64,000 bases of DNA from UBA1426 sp050953365 (lineage in GTDB: Bacteria; Bacillota; Clostridia; Peptostreptococcales; Anaerovoracaceae): assembly GCA_050953365.1 (NCBI GenBank), contig JBMNMN010000001.1:44914-108913 (forward strand), in the 5' to 3' direction. This document shows positions 52,943 to 61,591 of this stretch, piece by piece. Below the pieces are notes generated by a model that made no database searches, was not told the origin of the DNA, and saw only the letters and a program-made list of their open reading frames with translations. A program made the translations under genes and the position numbers. Position 1 is the first letter of the stretch; each line of letters opens with the position of its first letter.

Positions 52943-53620
52943 TCAATCCCAGTCCTCGCCGGCAAGCTTCAGTTGGAACTCTTTGAGCTTCTTCTGCCTT
53001 CCTTTATAATCGGGCAGCACCGACGCGACCACCTTCCAGAACCTTTCGGAATGGTTGTGCTCCCTGATGTGCGCCAGTTCGTGTACAACTACATAGTTTA
53101 TAACATCGTCGTCGGCCATGACAAGGCGCCACGAGAAATTAATACTGTTTTTGGCGCTGCAGCTTCCCCAGCGAGTCTTTGCGCTGTTTACTTTCACTGC
53201 GGTTGGCATAACACCCATCTGTTTTGAATAGTCCATGACCTTATTTGTAAGTATCCTCTTGGCAATGGATTTGTATACTTGTACAATTACCCGCTTAATC
53301 TCATCCGGCGACAGCCCCGGAGGCAGGAAAAAGCGCTGGCCGTCAAACCCCGCCCGGTTACCCTCTCTGGCGGTTACGGGGTATTCTCTTCCTTGCAGGG
53401 ACACTGTATCGTTGTAATTTACGGAAAACTCGGCCTTGTTTCTAGCGCGCTGTTCCATTTCCGCTAAGTGTCTTTCGATCCAGCCCCGTTTCGACATTAC
53501 AAAGCGGTCGATCTCGGTTTTCGGCATTTTCAGCGGAGCCCGAACCTCCAATGTCATGTCTCTTTTTATATGTATCGCCATGGTGCGGCGTTTTGAGCGA
53601 ATCAAAGTGTATTCCATCAT
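52943..53620 (-). CDS. YgjP-like (DUF45/SprT-like) metallopeptidase
   Basis: This 225-residue protein has the zinc site VVHELAHIREHNHSERFW, that is His-Glu-x2-His with a downstream His, and the preceding AKTRWGSCSAKNSINFSWRL shared by this family. The N-terminal half (MEYTLIRSKRRTMAIHIKRD) has the usual beta start. The start ATG ATG at 53620 is chosen by family length and an AGGATA nearby; a GTG at 53686 would add 22 residues but has no site. Role unknown; probably cytosolic. Confidence 0.88.
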   Translation of the reverse strand: MMEYTLIRSKRRTMAIHIKRDMTLEVRAPLKMPKTEIDRFVMSKRGWIERHLAEMEQRARNKAEFSVNYNDTVSLQGREYPVTAREGNRAGFDGQRFFLPPGLSPDEIKRVIVQVYKSIAKRILTNKVMDYSKQMGVMPTAVKVNSAKTRWGSCSAKNSINFSWRLVMADDDVINYVVVHELAHIREHNHSERFWKVVASVLPDYKGRQKKLKEFQLKLAGEDWD

Positions 53621-53707
53621 TATCCTGTACAACTGTGAATGGCCTTCATGAAACGTACATTCTTTATGATCAGATCCGATTTCCACCAGTTTTTGCTGAT
53701 GCTCCGC

Positions 53708-54439
53708 TTACAAATCCATCCATTGCGCCAGATACAGTTGCAAGGACCTGCGCATTTCTGCAAAAAACGCCGCATCCATTTTTCTCTTATAGAACTTTTT
53801 TGCAAAATCCGAATCTTCGTCCTGATATTCGGAAAACATGCCACGGATAAAGTCATCGTCGATCTTTTTATATTGCTCATCAAAGACCACAAACCTCCGG
53901 TTGAATCTGGACCGGCGCTGCGGCTTTTTATCATAATACCCCATGACAACCAACGTGGCGGGCATCGTATACTCCGGCAGATCAAACAGTTGTCTATGAA
54001 ACTCGTATTGTTCCATGATATCGCCGATATAGCATGTCCCTATTCCGAGGCTCTCGGCTGCAATCACGGCATTTTGCGCGGCAATCATGGCATCCTGCAT
54101 CCCTAAAATCATATCGTTGATGATGGGCCCCTTGTACTCGGGAAAAGCATCGGGAATCCCGTAAAGCTCGAAAAACCGATGCCGCTTATAGTTATCGACA
54201 ACGAATAACAAAGCCAGGTTCGCGTCTGCAATAAAAGGTTGATTGTCACAACTGGCCGCTAGTTTCTTCAGGGTATCTTTTGACCGTATCTTAATGATGC
54301 TGTAGGACATCATATTCCCTGCGGTAGCGCCTCGCATGGCGGCATCAAGGATGGCGTTCACATTCTCTTCCGAAATTGCCCGATCATTAAACTTGCGGAT
54401 GGAAACATGGTCCGTCAACTGCTTTATTACTTCGTTCAT
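53708..54439 (-). CDS. nitroreductase-family flavin oxidoreductase
   Basis: This 243-residue FMN protein has the nitroreductase start DHVSIRKFNDRAISEENV, NAILDAAMRGATAGN, LALLFVVDNYKRHRFFEL, AAESLGIGTCYIGDIM and GYYDKKPQRRSRFN. It reduces nitro compounds, quinones or flavins with NAD(P)H. The start at 54439 follows GAGGAG. It is on the same strand as the metallopeptidase gene (87-base gap with the chosen start). Confidence 0.92.
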   Translation of the reverse strand: MNEVIKQLTDHVSIRKFNDRAISEENVNAILDAAMRGATAGNMMSYSIIKIRSKDTLKKLAASCDNQPFIADANLALLFVVDNYKRHRFFELYGIPDAFPEYKGPIINDMILGMQDAMIAAQNAVIAAESLGIGTCYIGDIMEQYEFHRQLFDLPEYTMPATLVVMGYYDKKPQRRSRFNRRFVVFDEQYKKIDDDFIRGMFSEYQDEDSDFAKKFYKRKMDAAFFAEMRRSLQLYLAQWMDL

Positions 54440-54543
54440 CTTTTCTCCTCGCATTTACCAATTTTCATCGGCCTTGGCATCCCGGTATTATGCATTATTA
54501 TAATCGGCCTTGGCATCTCGGCTATTATTATTCTGATGTATGC

Positions 54544-55011
54544 CTAGGTGATATCAGCCAGCTGTATCCTTATAATCTTACCGAGATCGCCGACGGCCAT
54601 CTCTACCTGATAACCGATCTTACCGGCGCTGAAACAGATTGAATCCCGCTCTGCAGCAGACCGATCTACCGTTGTCTTAAAAAACTTTTTCATCCCTATA
54701 GGGGAACAACCTCCATGCACATACCCCGTAAGCGAAAGTAACTCCCGTGCCGGAACCATTTCTACGGATTTCTCAGCTACAGCTTTTGCCGCTTTTTTAA
54801 GATCCAGTTCTTTGGAAACGGGTATAACAAAAACATAATGTGACCCGCTCTTTCCGACACACACCAAAGTTTTAAACACGCCGCCGGGATCCTGCCCAAG
54901 TACTTTCGCTACGTCTTCGCCGCTGATGGCATCCGTGTCTCCGTAGTAATGGCTTTTATAGGGCAGCTTCTTTTGTTCAATCATCCGCATTACATTTGTT
55001 TTCTCTTCCAT
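54544..55011 (-). CDS. YbaK/aminoacyl-tRNA deacylase family protein
   Basis: This 155-residue protein has YbaK-domain marks: KSHYYGDTDAISGEDVAKVLG, GVFKTLVCVGKSGSHYVFVIPVSKELDLKKAAKA and TGYVHGGCSPIGMKK. These enzymes hydrolyse mischarged Cys-tRNA(Pro) or related species. ATG 55011 gives the usual family length, with AGGAG just upstream. Upstream in-frame ATGs exist at 55086 because the 5' end lies in a 34-bp tandem repeat (55037-55170) that reproduces a ribosome site and start codon; translation from there would add 25 residues. Confidence 0.85.
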   Translation of the reverse strand: MEEKTNVMRMIEQKKLPYKSHYYGDTDAISGEDVAKVLGQDPGGVFKTLVCVGKSGSHYVFVIPVSKELDLKKAAKAVAEKSVEMVPARELLSLTGYVHGGCSPIGMKKFFKTTVDRSAAERDSICFSAGKIGYQVEMAVGDLGKIIRIQLADIT

Positions 55012-55036
55012 GGCTCCTGGTTCCTCGTCCCTCGTT

Positions 55037-55170
55037 CGGTTTGCTTCCTTATTCGACTCTGCTCCTACTTTGGTTTGCTTCCCCATGCGACTCTGCCCCT
55101 CCTTTGGTTTGCTTCCCCATGCGACTCTGCTCCTACTTTGGTTTGCTTCCTAATTCGACACTGCCGCTCC
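55037..55170. repeat. 34-bp tandem repeat, four copies, at the start of the YbaK-type gene
   Basis: Copies begin at 55038, 55072, 55106 and 55140 (exact 34-bp steps). The minus-strand unit reads AAGGAGGGGCAGAGTCGCATG-like: ribosome site plus ATG. Because 34 is not a multiple of three, each copy offers the start in a different frame. Upstream copies probably do not code. Confidence 0.85.
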
Positions 55171-55178
55171 TTTTGCAT

Positions 55179-55844
55179 TTAATTTTCGATGAGAGGCTTT
55201 TCATAGTCAATGATACCTCCCGCATCCAATATCACTTTATAGCCCAGGTCCTCCAGCATTTTGCCCGCCTGCGCCGAACGGTTTCCGCTGCGACAATATA
55301 CAATAACTACGTCTGACTTTTCAGGTATGGCAATCAGTATTGCCTCTTCAATTTCATCGATGGGGATATTTTGCGCTCCATCTATATGGCCTCCCTTGTA
55401 TTCTTCAACGGTTCGCACGTCAATGAGATGCGCTCTCTCCGGCAAGTGTTCAAGAATCATTTCCGCCGCATCAAAAGTTATTACCGTATGACCGGCAAAC
55501 GCTTGGATTTCTTCCGCCTCTATGGCGTTGCCCTGAGGAGGCCAGGATTCGCGCAAAGTGGAATCGATAACATATCTATACAAGCTGCCTACAGGAGGCA
55601 GCGTCTCCATATCATCCGGGAAACTTAAAGAAATCAGCTGCCCTTCTGAAAGCTGGCCCGCTTTTGATTCTGTAATCAGGACGCTTCCTTCATGCAACAA
55701 AATGCCTTCGAATTGAAGGGTGCCGGCTTCATCATCCGGGCCGGTCATATTCCCGCAAGCGCCTGCAACGGCAAGCAAACTCAAAATAGCAACTACAGCG
55801 ACAATATATTTCAATCTAGCCTTCATACCCATTTTCTTCTCCAT
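55179..55844 (-). CDS. rhodanese-domain lipoprotein
   Basis: This about-221-residue exported protein has a lipoprotein signal (ILSLLAVAGAC), an N-terminal part of unknown type (about residues 30-120), and a C-terminal rhodanese domain with DVRTVEEYKGGHIDGAQNIP and active Cys in VIVYCRSGNRSAQA. It would transfer sulphane sulphur or act as a redox sensor outside the membrane. Starts at 55856, 55844 and 55832 are each close to GGAG; 55844 is used. It lies 167 bases upstream of the YbaK-type gene. Confidence 0.85.
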   Translation of the reverse strand: MEKKMGMKARLKYIVAVVAILSLLAVAGACGNMTGPDDEAGTLQFEGILLHEGSVLITESKAGQLSEGQLISLSFPDDMETLPPVGSLYRYVIDSTLRESWPPQGNAIEAEEIQAFAGHTVITFDAAEMILEHLPERAHLIDVRTVEEYKGGHIDGAQNIPIDEIEEAILIAIPEKSDVVIVYCRSGNRSAQAGKMLEDLGYKVILDAGGIIDYEKPLIEN

Positions 55845-55856
55845 CCTATTCTCCAT

Positions 55857-56023
55857 TTTACTTCTCTATTTTCCTTTTTCCCGGCCAGCCATCCGTCCTA
55901 TTTATGCATTTATATCCGAGGCCTTTTTATTTATCATATCTCCTGATCACGGCCGGCTTGGCGTAAGTTTCATATAATTTTCCTTTTGTTTACTATATCA
56001 TATCTCCCATCTTCCCGTTTAAA
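55857..56023. other. intergenic region before hairpin array A
   Basis: AT-rich, must hold the rhodanese gene promoter. No clear signal could be placed. Confidence 0.3.
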
Positions 56024-56692
56024 AATATAACCATTGGACAAGATTTTATCTAAAATGGTTCCCCTAAGGAAGCGCACAAAGATTAAAACTAACCAGTTTT
56101 ATTGCATCCTCTTCAAATGGTTAGTTTCGATCAAAACGAAAAGTTGAGAACCTAACCATTTGGCAGGCTTTTTTTAAAATAGTTAGTTTTGATTTGAACG
56201 CAAAGTCGAAAACCTAACCATATAGTCGCTTCTCCTCTCAAATGGTTAACTTTGCCCGAGGCTGAAGGTTGAAAGTTAACCATTTCATCGTATTCTTTTT
56301 TAAATGGTTAGTTCTAATCTGGAAAAGTTCATGAGATTATAACCACTTCATCGCATTCTTTTCGAAATGGTTAGTTCTAGTCTGGAAAAGTTCATGAGAT
56401 TATAACCACTTCATCACATTCTTTTCGAAATGGATAGTCTTAATGTAAAAAAGCCCATGAGATGCTAACCATTTATTAAAATTGCTCCTGATATGGTCAG
56501 CATTTGAGGTCGGTCGAGAGATGGAGATTAACCATTTTTCCGGTTTTTCTCCGAAATGGCTAGCATTTGAGGTCGGTCGAGAGATGGAGATTAACCATTT
56601 TTCCGGTTTTTCTCCGAAATGGTTAATATTTTAGGTAGCTCGATACATGGAAACTAACCATTTTGGGGAATTTTCTCTAAAATGGTTAACAT
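56024..56692. repeat. hairpin array A: eleven units, 62-63-bp period (TAACCATTT/AAATGGTTA)
   Basis: Each unit is TAACCATTT, a loop of about 16 bases, AAATGGTTA, then about 25 bases of spacer. Right arms start at 56053, 56115, 56177, 56240, 56302, 56365, 56428, 56491, 56554, 56617 and 56680, so intervals are 62 or 63 bp. Loops are T/C-rich and spacers A/G-rich on the plus strand. Arms vary but mostly keep pairing. Units 9 and 10 are nearly identical (recent duplication). No open frame is kept. Confidence 0.9.
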
Positions 56693-56759
56693 CCGAAAGG
56701 TATAAAACTGAAAAGGTTATCTTTGGCCGACATGAGACATGAAAAGTCGAAACCGCATC

Positions 56760-57527
56760 TCAAGCAACTGCCGAGTCTTTCCGGATCCAGGGACAAAACC
56801 TCCTTTCTGCCCAGTCCACTGCCTTAAAAATAAATGTTCCCATCAGGCTCATGGCCAGTATCCCTGCAAACATCTCCACGTAGTCCACCATTACCCAGCA
56901 ATTCATAATAAAGTAGCCGATTCCGTAAGTCGTAGCATAGTTTTCACTGAAAAACAAGGTGGCAATGCTCACCCCGATGCTCACCCGCAGCGCCGACATG
57001 ATCTTCGGAAGCACTGCCGGAAATACAAGATTGCTGTAGATCTGCCGGCGGTTTAGCCCGAGGGTTGCCACCGAATAAAAGTATTCCTGCGGGATCTCCT
57101 TCACACCGTCCCGGACAGCCAGTATGATCTGAAAGACAATGATAGATATAATCAGAATAATCTTGGAGCTGTCTCCCAAGCCGAAGAGCACCATGAAAAG
57201 CGGCAGAAACGCCACTTTAGGAATCGGATAAAGAATGTATGCAATAGGGGAAAGGAAGGAATCGGCTCTTTTGGAGAGGCCCATCCACAGACCCAGTGGT
57301 ATGCCGATACCCATTGAAAATACGATTGCTGCAGTGATTCTTAAAACACTGGTCAAAATATGCAGCAGAAGCGGACCCGTCATAAGGTGCAAAAATGTAA
57401 CGATGGTTTCAAAGGGACTCGGAATGATCTTCGATCCGATGGCCAGATGTAAAACGTACCAGAGGATCAAAATAGTCAAAGATCCGAATAAGCTTCTGCT
57501 CTGGAGGAGCTTTCCCAAAATCTTCAT
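56760..57527 (-). CDS. ABC transporter permease (nitrate/sulfonate/taurine type)
   Basis: This 255-residue protein has six membrane helices and the permease loop EIPQEYFYSVATLGLNRRQIYSNLVFPAVLPKIM for ATPase contact. The start ATG at 57527 overlaps the ATPase stop by four bases; a longer frame to 57566 would overlap more and is less likely. Third in the operon after binding protein and ATPase. Confidence 0.92.
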   Translation of the reverse strand: MKILGKLLQSRSLFGSLTILILWYVLHLAIGSKIIPSPFETIVTFLHLMTGPLLLHILTSVLRITAAIVFSMGIGIPLGLWMGLSKRADSFLSPIAYILYPIPKVAFLPLFMVLFGLGDSSKIILIISIIVFQIILAVRDGVKEIPQEYFYSVATLGLNRRQIYSNLVFPAVLPKIMSALRVSIGVSIATLFFSENYATTYGIGYFIMNCWVMVDYVEMFAGILAMSLMGTFIFKAVDWAERRFCPWIRKDSAVA

Positions 57528-58273
57528 TTCCCGGCGCCCTCCTTGCTTAACTCGTTTCCCAGCCACTTTCGCACCTCGAGGCAGATATTGTAATATTCCG
57601 GCTTTGAGCGAATATCCTCATCGCCGAAATACGGATTTTCTATCATGTGCTTGATTGCGGCTCTCTCCATTATGACAATGGTCTGTCCCAGAAAAACTGC
57701 TTCTTCGATGCTGTGGGTGACCATTACCATAGTGGTTGGATTTTTCATATACAGCTTCAGAATCAGGTTTTGAATATGCTCTCGGTTTATCGCATCAAGG
57801 GCCGAAGAAGCCTCATCCATGAGCAGAAGGTCCGGTTCCAGCACAAGGGTCCTGGCGATGGCCACCCTCTGCCTTTGCCCGCCGGAAAGTTGATTGGGGT
57901 ATTTATCCCTATGCTCCAAAATCCCCAGTTCTTCCAGGATAGAAGTGACCTTCCGGCTGATTGTGGTTTTGTCAATCCCCCTGGCCTTCAGGCCGAGAGC
58001 AACATTGTCCCAAGCCGTCTTCCAAGGGAGAAGCCCTCCGTTCTGGAGAATCACGCCGGTTTCCTTCCTCGGCGACCTGAGCTCTTCCCCGTTTATCAGA
58101 ACTTTTCCCGAAGACGGCGCAATAAGCCCTGCCATGGCGTACAGCAGTGTTGTCTTGCCGCAGCCCGACGGACCTATAATAGCGCAAGTTTTGTTCCCGG
58201 AAATATCCAGATTAATGTTTTCCAGGGCAATTTCATTGCCGTAATTTACTCCGAGATTTCTGATCTGTATCAT
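57524..58273 (-). CDS. ABC transporter ATP-binding protein (nitrate/sulfonate/taurine type)
   Basis: This 249-residue ATPase has Walker A GPSGCGKTT near residue 37, Q-loop VILQNGGLLPWKTAWDN, signature LSGGQRQRVAIARTL and Walker B LLLMDEASSALDA, the SsuB/TauB type. Its ATG overlaps the SBP stop (58270-58273), and its stop overlaps the permease start, so all three proteins should be made in fixed ratio. Confidence 0.95.
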   Translation of the reverse strand: MIQIRNLGVNYGNEIALENINLDISGNKTCAIIGPSGCGKTTLLYAMAGLIAPSSGKVLINGEELRSPRKETGVILQNGGLLPWKTAWDNVALGLKARGIDKTTISRKVTSILEELGILEHRDKYPNQLSGGQRQRVAIARTLVLEPDLLLMDEASSALDAINREHIQNLILKLYMKNPTTMVMVTHSIEEAVFLGQTIVIMERAAIKHMIENPYFGDEDIRSKPEYYNICLEVRKWLGNELSKEGAGK

Positions 58274-59232
58274 TCTTCAATAAACTTTCTTTCCACCAGG
58301 TCGTCTGCGCTGACCTGCAATTCTTTCTGCATAACCTCGGAGGTCCATTGAATAATTTTTTCGATATACCCATTCTCCGGCAAGAATACCTTCGTGTACT
58401 CTGGGAGCATCATCTTATCCTTGATTTCCGGGTTCAGGTTCGGCATTTTTTCCATGAGGATATCTCTTGCGAGCTGCGGATTTTCATTGATTTCATCCAC
58501 CGCTTTGTTATATGCTTCATGGAAAAGTTCGATGGCGTTCTCCTTCTCGCTCAGCGCTTTCCCGGTGAATACCAAAACATCCGGGCAAATCCCGTCTTCC
58601 GGCTCATAGTTTCTCTTTATCAGGCCGCTGAGCTCACCCATGGATGCCATGGGCTCGGGGAACAACCCCATATCCAGCTCACCGCTAACGATGGCCGCCA
58701 GCCTGGCAGGAATGTCGTTAATATACACTTTTTCTATGATATAGTCGTCTCCCAGCCATTCATCGATCAGGAAATTGGTGACGCTGACCTCCATCATTCC
58801 CACTTTGATTTCTTTCTTCTGTTCGGCTCCTTCCTTCATAAGCACCGGAAATACGCCGTTTGTCGTAGTCGTGGCTTTGATGTCAAATCCTCCGTCCAAG
58901 TTCACGGCCACTGCAATCAGGTCCGTTATGGTGCCGTCAATATTGTGGGTCTGAAGCGCGCTCTGCCTGTCCTGCGGATTATTGAAGATCTGTAATTCAA
59001 CATCCAGACCGAGTTCCTCGAAGTACCCGTTCTTTTCAGCCAGCAAAGCAGGGGCGGAATCCACTGCCGGCATGAGCCCTACCTTTAAAGGAGGGAGCTC
59101 TTCTTTTGATAAAGAATTTTCTTCATCCGCCGCATCCGAGCCGCATCCTGCGGTCAGGACAGACAGCAAAAGCACCACGACTATCGAAAAAATCAACAGA
59201 ACTTTGTTATGACCTTTTTGACCTTTTTTCAT
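58270..59232 (-). CDS. ABC transporter solute-binding lipoprotein (nitrate/sulfonate/taurine type)
   Basis: This about-320-residue lipoprotein has a signal with lipobox VLTAGC, then KVGLMPAVDSAPALLAEKNGYFEELGLDVELQ, the typical N-lobe of SsuA/TauA/ThiY-type proteins, then DGTITDLIAVAV and ELDMGLFPEPMASM. The ligand cannot be told from sequence. Starts at 59232, 59241 and 59250 are possible; 59232 is nine bases from AGGG. The operon ends near array A and begins near array B. Confidence 0.88.
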   Translation of the reverse strand: MKKGQKGHNKVLLIFSIVVVLLLSVLTAGCGSDAADEENSLSKEELPPLKVGLMPAVDSAPALLAEKNGYFEELGLDVELQIFNNPQDRQSALQTHNIDGTITDLIAVAVNLDGGFDIKATTTTNGVFPVLMKEGAEQKKEIKVGMMEVSVTNFLIDEWLGDDYIIEKVYINDIPARLAAIVSGELDMGLFPEPMASMGELSGLIKRNYEPEDGICPDVLVFTGKALSEKENAIELFHEAYNKAVDEINENPQLARDILMEKMPNLNPEIKDKMMLPEYTKVFLPENGYIEKIIQWTSEVMQKELQVSADDLVERKFIEE

Positions 59233-59485
59233 TTTCCCCATCCCTATCATCTAAATATATTTTAGTATCACATACCATTGGAATAATATCAATTAGTTTT
59301 GATTATATCCGGCAGCGAACCATACCAGACAAGATCCGGACAAGAGCCAGACAAGATGATTTTACATCACAATCGGACATCAAACTACTTTTTAATTACT
59401 TTCATAATTACTTTCTAGTTTTGAATTATAAAACTAACCTTCTTGTTGGCAAAGCAACAAAAACTTGTTTTTATACAAGCGAGAC

Positions 59486-60160
59486 CGCTGCCTTTGCACG
59501 AACACGGCAACGAAAATCAGTTTTCACAAGTGCACCGCTGCCTTTGCGCTCACGGGGCAACAAAAACGAGTCTCTTGAAAGAAATACCGTTGCCTTTTCC
59601 CCTTCCGGGCAACGAAACCAGACATTCAACTTCATTGCTCGTTGCCTTTTTCCGACGAAGGCAGCGAAAACCTCTCTATTAAGTAAGTGTTCGATGCTTT
59701 TTCCAATCCCGGGCAGCGAAAATTGGCTTTCTGGTATGTGGTGTCGCTGCTTTTTCGCGGTCGAAGCAGCGATATTTAATCTCTTGATAATGATTTCGAT
59801 GCTTTTTTAGAAACGAGGCAACGAGATTTAGTATCTTTATAATTATTTCGATGCTTTTTCAGGAACGGGGCAACGATATCCGGTTTAAAATTCGTTCTGT
59901 CGCTGCTTTTTGAGCCTGTTCCGGATTGTAGCAGAGTCAAAAGCATCGATAATGGAAACTATATTATGCATACCGTTGCCTTTCCCCCGAATGGGGCAAC
60001 GACAACTGACCTTCCGTAAGTGGTGTCGCTGCTTTCTCGCTGAAGGAGCAGCGAGTTTTATCTCTTGAGTAATGATTTCGTTGCTTCTCCTGTTTAGGGC
60101 AACGAAATATGCTCCTCTGATAATTGATATCACTGCTTTCCTTTGGATGCGGCAGCGATT
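59486..60160. repeat. hairpin array B: about thirteen units, 52-bp period (CGTTGCC/GGCAACG)
   Basis: Units pair CCGTTGCC or TCGCTGC with GGCAACG or GCAGCGA around 13-15-base T-rich loops. Right arms start at 59507, 59557, 59609, 59661, 59713, 59766, 59818, 59870, 59931, 59996, 60048, 60099 and 60152. Most intervals are 51-53 bp; around 59931 a unit with a longer loop breaks the phase. Paired changes (CGTTGC/GCAACG against CGCTGC/GCAGCG) keep the stem in several units; some others have one mismatch. This is the 5' gap of the ABC operon. Confidence 0.9.
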
Positions 60161-60189
60161 GTTCAGCCCCCAGACAGCTGAACAAATTA

Positions 60190-60672
60190 AAAAGCTAACC
60201 ATTTCATCCGTTCTCCCGGAAATGGTTAGCTTTGACCGGGTTGTTAAATTGAATAACCAACTATTTTACAAGATTCTTTCCGAAATGGTTAGCAACGAGC
60301 CGAATAGCAAATCAAAAAACTAACCATTGTCCGAAATTCTATTAAAAATGGTTAGCATCGAACAGATGGTAGATCTGAAAAGCTAACCATCTCAACGCAT
60401 TTTTCTAAAAATGGTTAGCTTCGATTAGGCCGTACCATTGAACAGTTAACCTTTTTACAGGATTCTTTTCGAAATGGTTAGCTTTGATCAGGCTGTAAAA
60501 TTGAACAGCTAACTATTCTACAAGATTCTTTCCGAAATGGTTAGCAGCGAGCGTAATAGCAAATCGAAATACTAACCATTCTACAGAAATTTTCTTAAAT
60601 GGTTAACATGGATCAAGCCAAAGATCGAGTTACTAACCATTTCGCAAGATTAGCTCCCAAATAGCCAGCTTG
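60190..60672. repeat. hairpin array C: eight units, 63-bp period (same family as array A)
   Basis: Right arms start at 60220, 60283, 60346, 60409, 60472, 60535, 60597 and 60659, so intervals are 63, 63, 63, 63, 63, 62 and 62 bp. Arms are GCTAACCATTT/AAATGGTTAGC and variants. It follows array B directly, with no gap, and lies between it and the TudS-related gene. Confidence 0.9.
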
Positions 60673-60686
60673 AAGATTATGACCTA

Positions 60687-61280
60687 TTATTCACATACAC
60701 CTTTAATAAACATCTCAAAATCCGACAGGATCTTTTCCATATCCGCGGACTCATCGTCGAGAGCCAACCCATAAAACGGAGGCATCTCGACCCCTCTTTC
60801 CTCTATTTCTTTCTTGAGTTCTTCTATATAAACGCCTGCGCCTTCAACCAGTGCCTCGTTGTAATCAAGCTCAACGGGAGAGGCTCCCCATTTTTCGTCC
60901 CAACTGGTCAATGTCACTCCGCAAGTCGGGGATCCGTCACAACTCAATATGGCAACCGTTTCATAGCCGACCTGTTCATATGCTTGTATGTAATCCACCA
61001 CCTGTTTCGCTAGATTGCGGCAAAACGGCCTGAAACCCACATTGTCATACAGGTTCTTCGTCGCCCACCAGCGCTGGATTCCCATGTAAAGTGTCTCCGG
61101 GCACTGCATCTGCATGATGCCCAGGTCGTATTTGTGCAATGTATCAAAAACCTCTTTGCACATGCCCGGATAACGAGCCAGCCCCAGCACCTTGTTGTTT
61201 GTATTCAGCAAACAACTGGACACAAACACAACCTTCTTGCTTCTCGCATCTTCCATTCGCTCTTTCATTTGATCGTTCAT
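60687..61280 (-). CDS. TudS-related (CD3072/DUF523-like) putative desulfidase
   Basis: This 197-residue cytosolic protein has Cys in VFVSSCLLNTNNKVLG, the QMQCPETLYMG motif and LSCDGSPTCGVTLTSW, giving the conserved Cys set of the 2-thiouracil desulfidase (TudS) superfamily that holds an iron-sulphur cluster. It resembles the CD3072 subgroup of clostridia. Function not proven for this subgroup. GGGAGG precedes the ATG. It lies between array C and the 51-residue gene, facing away from the latter. Confidence 0.82.
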   Translation of the reverse strand: MNDQMKERMEDARSKKVVFVSSCLLNTNNKVLGLARYPGMCKEVFDTLHKYDLGIMQMQCPETLYMGIQRWWATKNLYDNVGFRPFCRNLAKQVVDYIQAYEQVGYETVAILSCDGSPTCGVTLTSWDEKWGASPVELDYNEALVEGAGVYIEELKKEIEERGVEMPPFYGLALDDESADMEKILSDFEMFIKGVCE

Positions 61281-61343
61281 TTGGCACCTCCCATATCAAT
61301 AAATTTATATCTGGCGTTTCTGCCAACACGCAAAACAAGAAAT

Positions 61344-61374
61344 CTTAATGAACATCACAACTTATGGTATAATT
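61344..61374 (+). promoter_or_regulatory. promoter of the 51-residue membrane protein gene
   Basis: Extended -10 TGGTATAAT (61365-61373) with a weak -35 TTAATG at 61345-61350 and 17-base spacing. Distance to the start codon is about 60 bases. Confidence 0.55.
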
Positions 61375-61435
61375 ATAAAACAGCTGACAGCCTACTTCAT
61401 AGTGCTTTTTCTTTATAGGCTTATAGGAGGTTTGT

Positions 61436-61591
61436 ATGGATACAGGTTTTTACGTCGGATGGGGGACTTTAGCGCTGATCAACGCAGGACTTGCCCAAGG
61501 AAAAAACAGGTCAGGCCTGAACTGGTTTCTATTATCTTTGCTGCTCGGGCCGATAGCAACCTTCTGCCTGGTTATAGCCGATAAAAAATAG
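61436..61591 (+). CDS. 51-residue two-helix membrane protein
   Basis: The ATG at 61436 follows AGGAGG. The peptide has a first helix near residues 5-20 (FYVGWGTLALINAGLAQ), a short loop with KNRSGLNW, and a second helix near 31-47 (FLLSLLLGPIATFCLV), ending DKK. The pattern (hydrophobic-loop-W-hydrophobic with GPIA) recalls small membrane proteins of superinfection-immunity or two-helix Firmicute families, but no firm match. It has its own promoter and is not linked to a neighbour operon. Confidence 0.7.
   Translation: MDTGFYVGWGTLALINAGLAQGKNRSGLNWFLLSLLLGPIATFCLVIADKK

Noticed and set aside
53620..53985. 121-codon minus-strand frame between the metallopeptidase and nitroreductase genes
   Set aside because: Overlaps the end of the nitroreductase gene in another frame and has a protein of random appearance.
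56024..60672. CRISPR array
   Set aside because: Units are palindromic and degenerate, loops and spacers are related to each other rather than unique, the arms vary, and no cas gene is present.
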